Shown piece by piece: positions 15,078 to 15,917 of a stretch of 15,917 nt of DNA (positions are counted from its first letter, which is position 1; every line of letters starts with the position of its first letter). The position numbers and the translations under genes were made by a program. Origin of the DNA: Ruminococcus sp. 210702-SL.1.03. GTDB taxonomy: Bacteria > Bacillota > Clostridia > Oscillospirales > Ruminococcaceae. Under the pieces are notes generated by a model, which was given only the letters and a program-made list of their open reading frames with translations, ran no database searches and was not told where the DNA came from. Where the stretch lies: positions 1 to 15,917 of the forward strand of contig NZ_JAJCLZ010000032.1 in assembly GCF_020559915.1 (NCBI RefSeq), read 5' to 3'.

Positions 15078-15917
15078 TTCAGAGTTTTGCCCCCGGCGAA
15101 GTCACACCCGAACAGGCTATGCAGATCGGAGAGGAGCTTTGTGACCGTTATCTCAATGGCGATTATCAGTATGTTATCGCCGTCCACAATGATAAAGACC
15201 ACTTGCACTGTCATGTGATTTTCAACAACACAAATTTGTATAACGGTCTGAGCTTCACCACCGAGCATAATCAGGGCAGAAAGTCGGAAAGAGCGTGGGC
15301 AGAGCTGCGTGAGATTTCGGACGAGATTTGCAAGGAACACGGGATATCGCTCATTGACCCGAAAGGCAAGGGCATTTCGTACCTTGAACGGTTGAAGCAA
15401 CAGGAGGGCAAGTCGTGGAAAGAAAAGCTCCGCAATAGAATTGCAGAGGTTATGTTTTACAGCCGTGATTTTGCGGATTTTCTCCGCAACTGTACCGCCA
15501 GCGGCATCGAGTATGTTTACACTCCGAAGAACAAGTACAAGCTGAAATTCAAGCTGTCTGGTGACGGTCAGCAAATATTCACAAGAGCCGAAACGCTGGG
15601 CGAAGACTACACCGCCGAACGCATTGCCGAGCAGATAGCAGAGATACAGGAAAAGCTGTCAACGGCGAATGTCACTCCCGATATGCTCATTGAACCGCCG
15701 AAGCCTGTTGTTCCAAAGACAGAGCCGAAGCCGACACAGACAGTTACCGCACCGACAAAGCCGAAACAATCTGCTGAGCCTGAAACCATCACGGAAACGA
15801 GTGAAACTGCAAAAAGGAAAGCTGCTGCGGAACAGGTTGAGAAGTTCTTTGCAGCCCGTCGGGCAAGACGGCAGGCACAGCTTGATATGCTTAACGCAAC
15901 TGCTATCAATCCGAAGC
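14879..15917 (+). CDS. MOBP-type relaxase/mobilization nuclease (3'-partial, TTG start)
   Basis: The relaxase nicks oriT through a tyrosine and leads the strand into the recipient. The frame is open from 14879 to the window end (346 codons, no stop). It starts at TTG 14879, with GAGAGGGG about 10 bases upstream, giving (M)AYTSIHTIRATVSAAIAYI; Tyr19 is the likely catalytic tyrosine (motif I). The first ATG is Met66 (15074), overlapping the mobC stop as ATGA; starting there would remove motif I, so TTG is preferred. MIQSFAPGEVTPEQA (66-80) is the motif II region. VHNDKDHLHCHVIFN (102-116) is the HUH metal-binding motif. After the nuclease domain comes a conserved accessory region (KSWKEKLRNRIAEV, YSRDFADFLRN), then a Pro/Thr/Lys linker and a basic helix. 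It is transcribed with mobC. Confidence 0.92.
   Translation, partial: MAYTSIHTIRATVSAAIAYITRDDKTVNSVYVNSYACRSDSAGASEDFRTVRGTGTGRTQILAYHMIQSFAPGEVTPEQAMQIGEELCDRYLNGDYQYVIAVHNDKDHLHCHVIFNNTNLYNGLSFTTEHNQGRKSERAWAELREISDEICKEHGISLIDPKGKGISYLERLKQQEGKSWKEKLRNRIAEVMFYSRDFADFLRNCTASGIEYVYTPKNKYKLKFKLSGDGQQIFTRAETLGEDYTAERIAEQIAEIQEKLSTANVTPDMLIEPPKPVVPKTEPKPTQTVTAPTKPKQSAEPETITETSETAKRKAAAEQVEKFFAARRARRQAQLDMLNATAINPK

Larger units (their letters stand above)
10906..15917. mobile_element. Probable Tn4451-like mobilizable transposon (left part)
   Basis: The helicase frame stops being protein-like at about 10900, immediately before the recombinase terminator. Then come recombinase, TnpW-like protein, unknown protein, inverted-repeat array, mobC and relaxase. 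This gene set (TnpX-, TnpW- and TnpZ-type functions) matches Tn4451-class elements. The right end is outside the window and no end repeat could be proven; the left end is placed by the loss of helicase similarity only. Confidence 0.5.

Overview
The window looks like accessory DNA from a low-GC Gram-positive anaerobe, most likely a Ruminococcus-like member of the Clostridia. This is inferred from the strong AGGAGG-type ribosome sites, the agr-type peptide signalling genes, a cellulose-binding (CBM3) module on a secreted enzyme, and Tn4451-like mobilization genes. No rRNA, tRNA or housekeeping gene is present to confirm it. The window is a mosaic: an AT-rich minus-strand cargo operon (about 800-8130) lies between more GC-balanced mobile-element genes.

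Layout. 1-577 (+): a serine resolvase missing only its first few residues. 651-690: a terminator hairpin whose T-tract faces the minus strand. 815-8055 (-): a seven-gene operon read right to left: LytTR response regulator (agrA-like), GHKL histidine kinase (agrC-like), AgrB peptidase, two tandem AgrD-like peptide genes that are easily missed, a 1105-residue secreted LCAT-family lipase with a C-terminal CBM3 module, and a membrane-anchored protein that may carry sigma-regulator domains. 8220-about 10905 (+): the middle part of a large methylase/SNF2-type helicase gene, broken at both ends. 10984-12609 (-): a large serine recombinase, followed by a TnpW-like small protein and an unknown 132-residue protein, both minus. 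14121-14381: nine consecutive short inverted repeats, a good oriT/leader candidate. 14406-end (+): mobC and a MOBP-type relaxase that starts at a TTG codon inside mobC and runs off the window.

How it works together (inference). AgrB would process one or both AgrD peptides into a cyclic signal ending in a five-residue Cys-x-x-x-Phe ring. The kinase would sense it and the LytTR regulator would activate a second, internal promoter just upstream of agrB. That promoter (TTGAAA-17-TATGAT) is preceded by a 12-bp direct repeat with a 21-bp period, the geometry used by AgrA-type LytTR regulators. The lipase and the last gene follow the peptides with very short gaps, so the circuit would directly control a cellulose-targeted secreted lipase. 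The whole module sits in mobile DNA and is, to my knowledge, an unusual combination.

The right part resembles a Tn4451-type mobilizable transposon (recombinase at one end, small Tnp proteins, mob genes) that may have inserted into a helicase gene of an older conjugative element. The agr-lipase operon may have cut the same gene on its other side.
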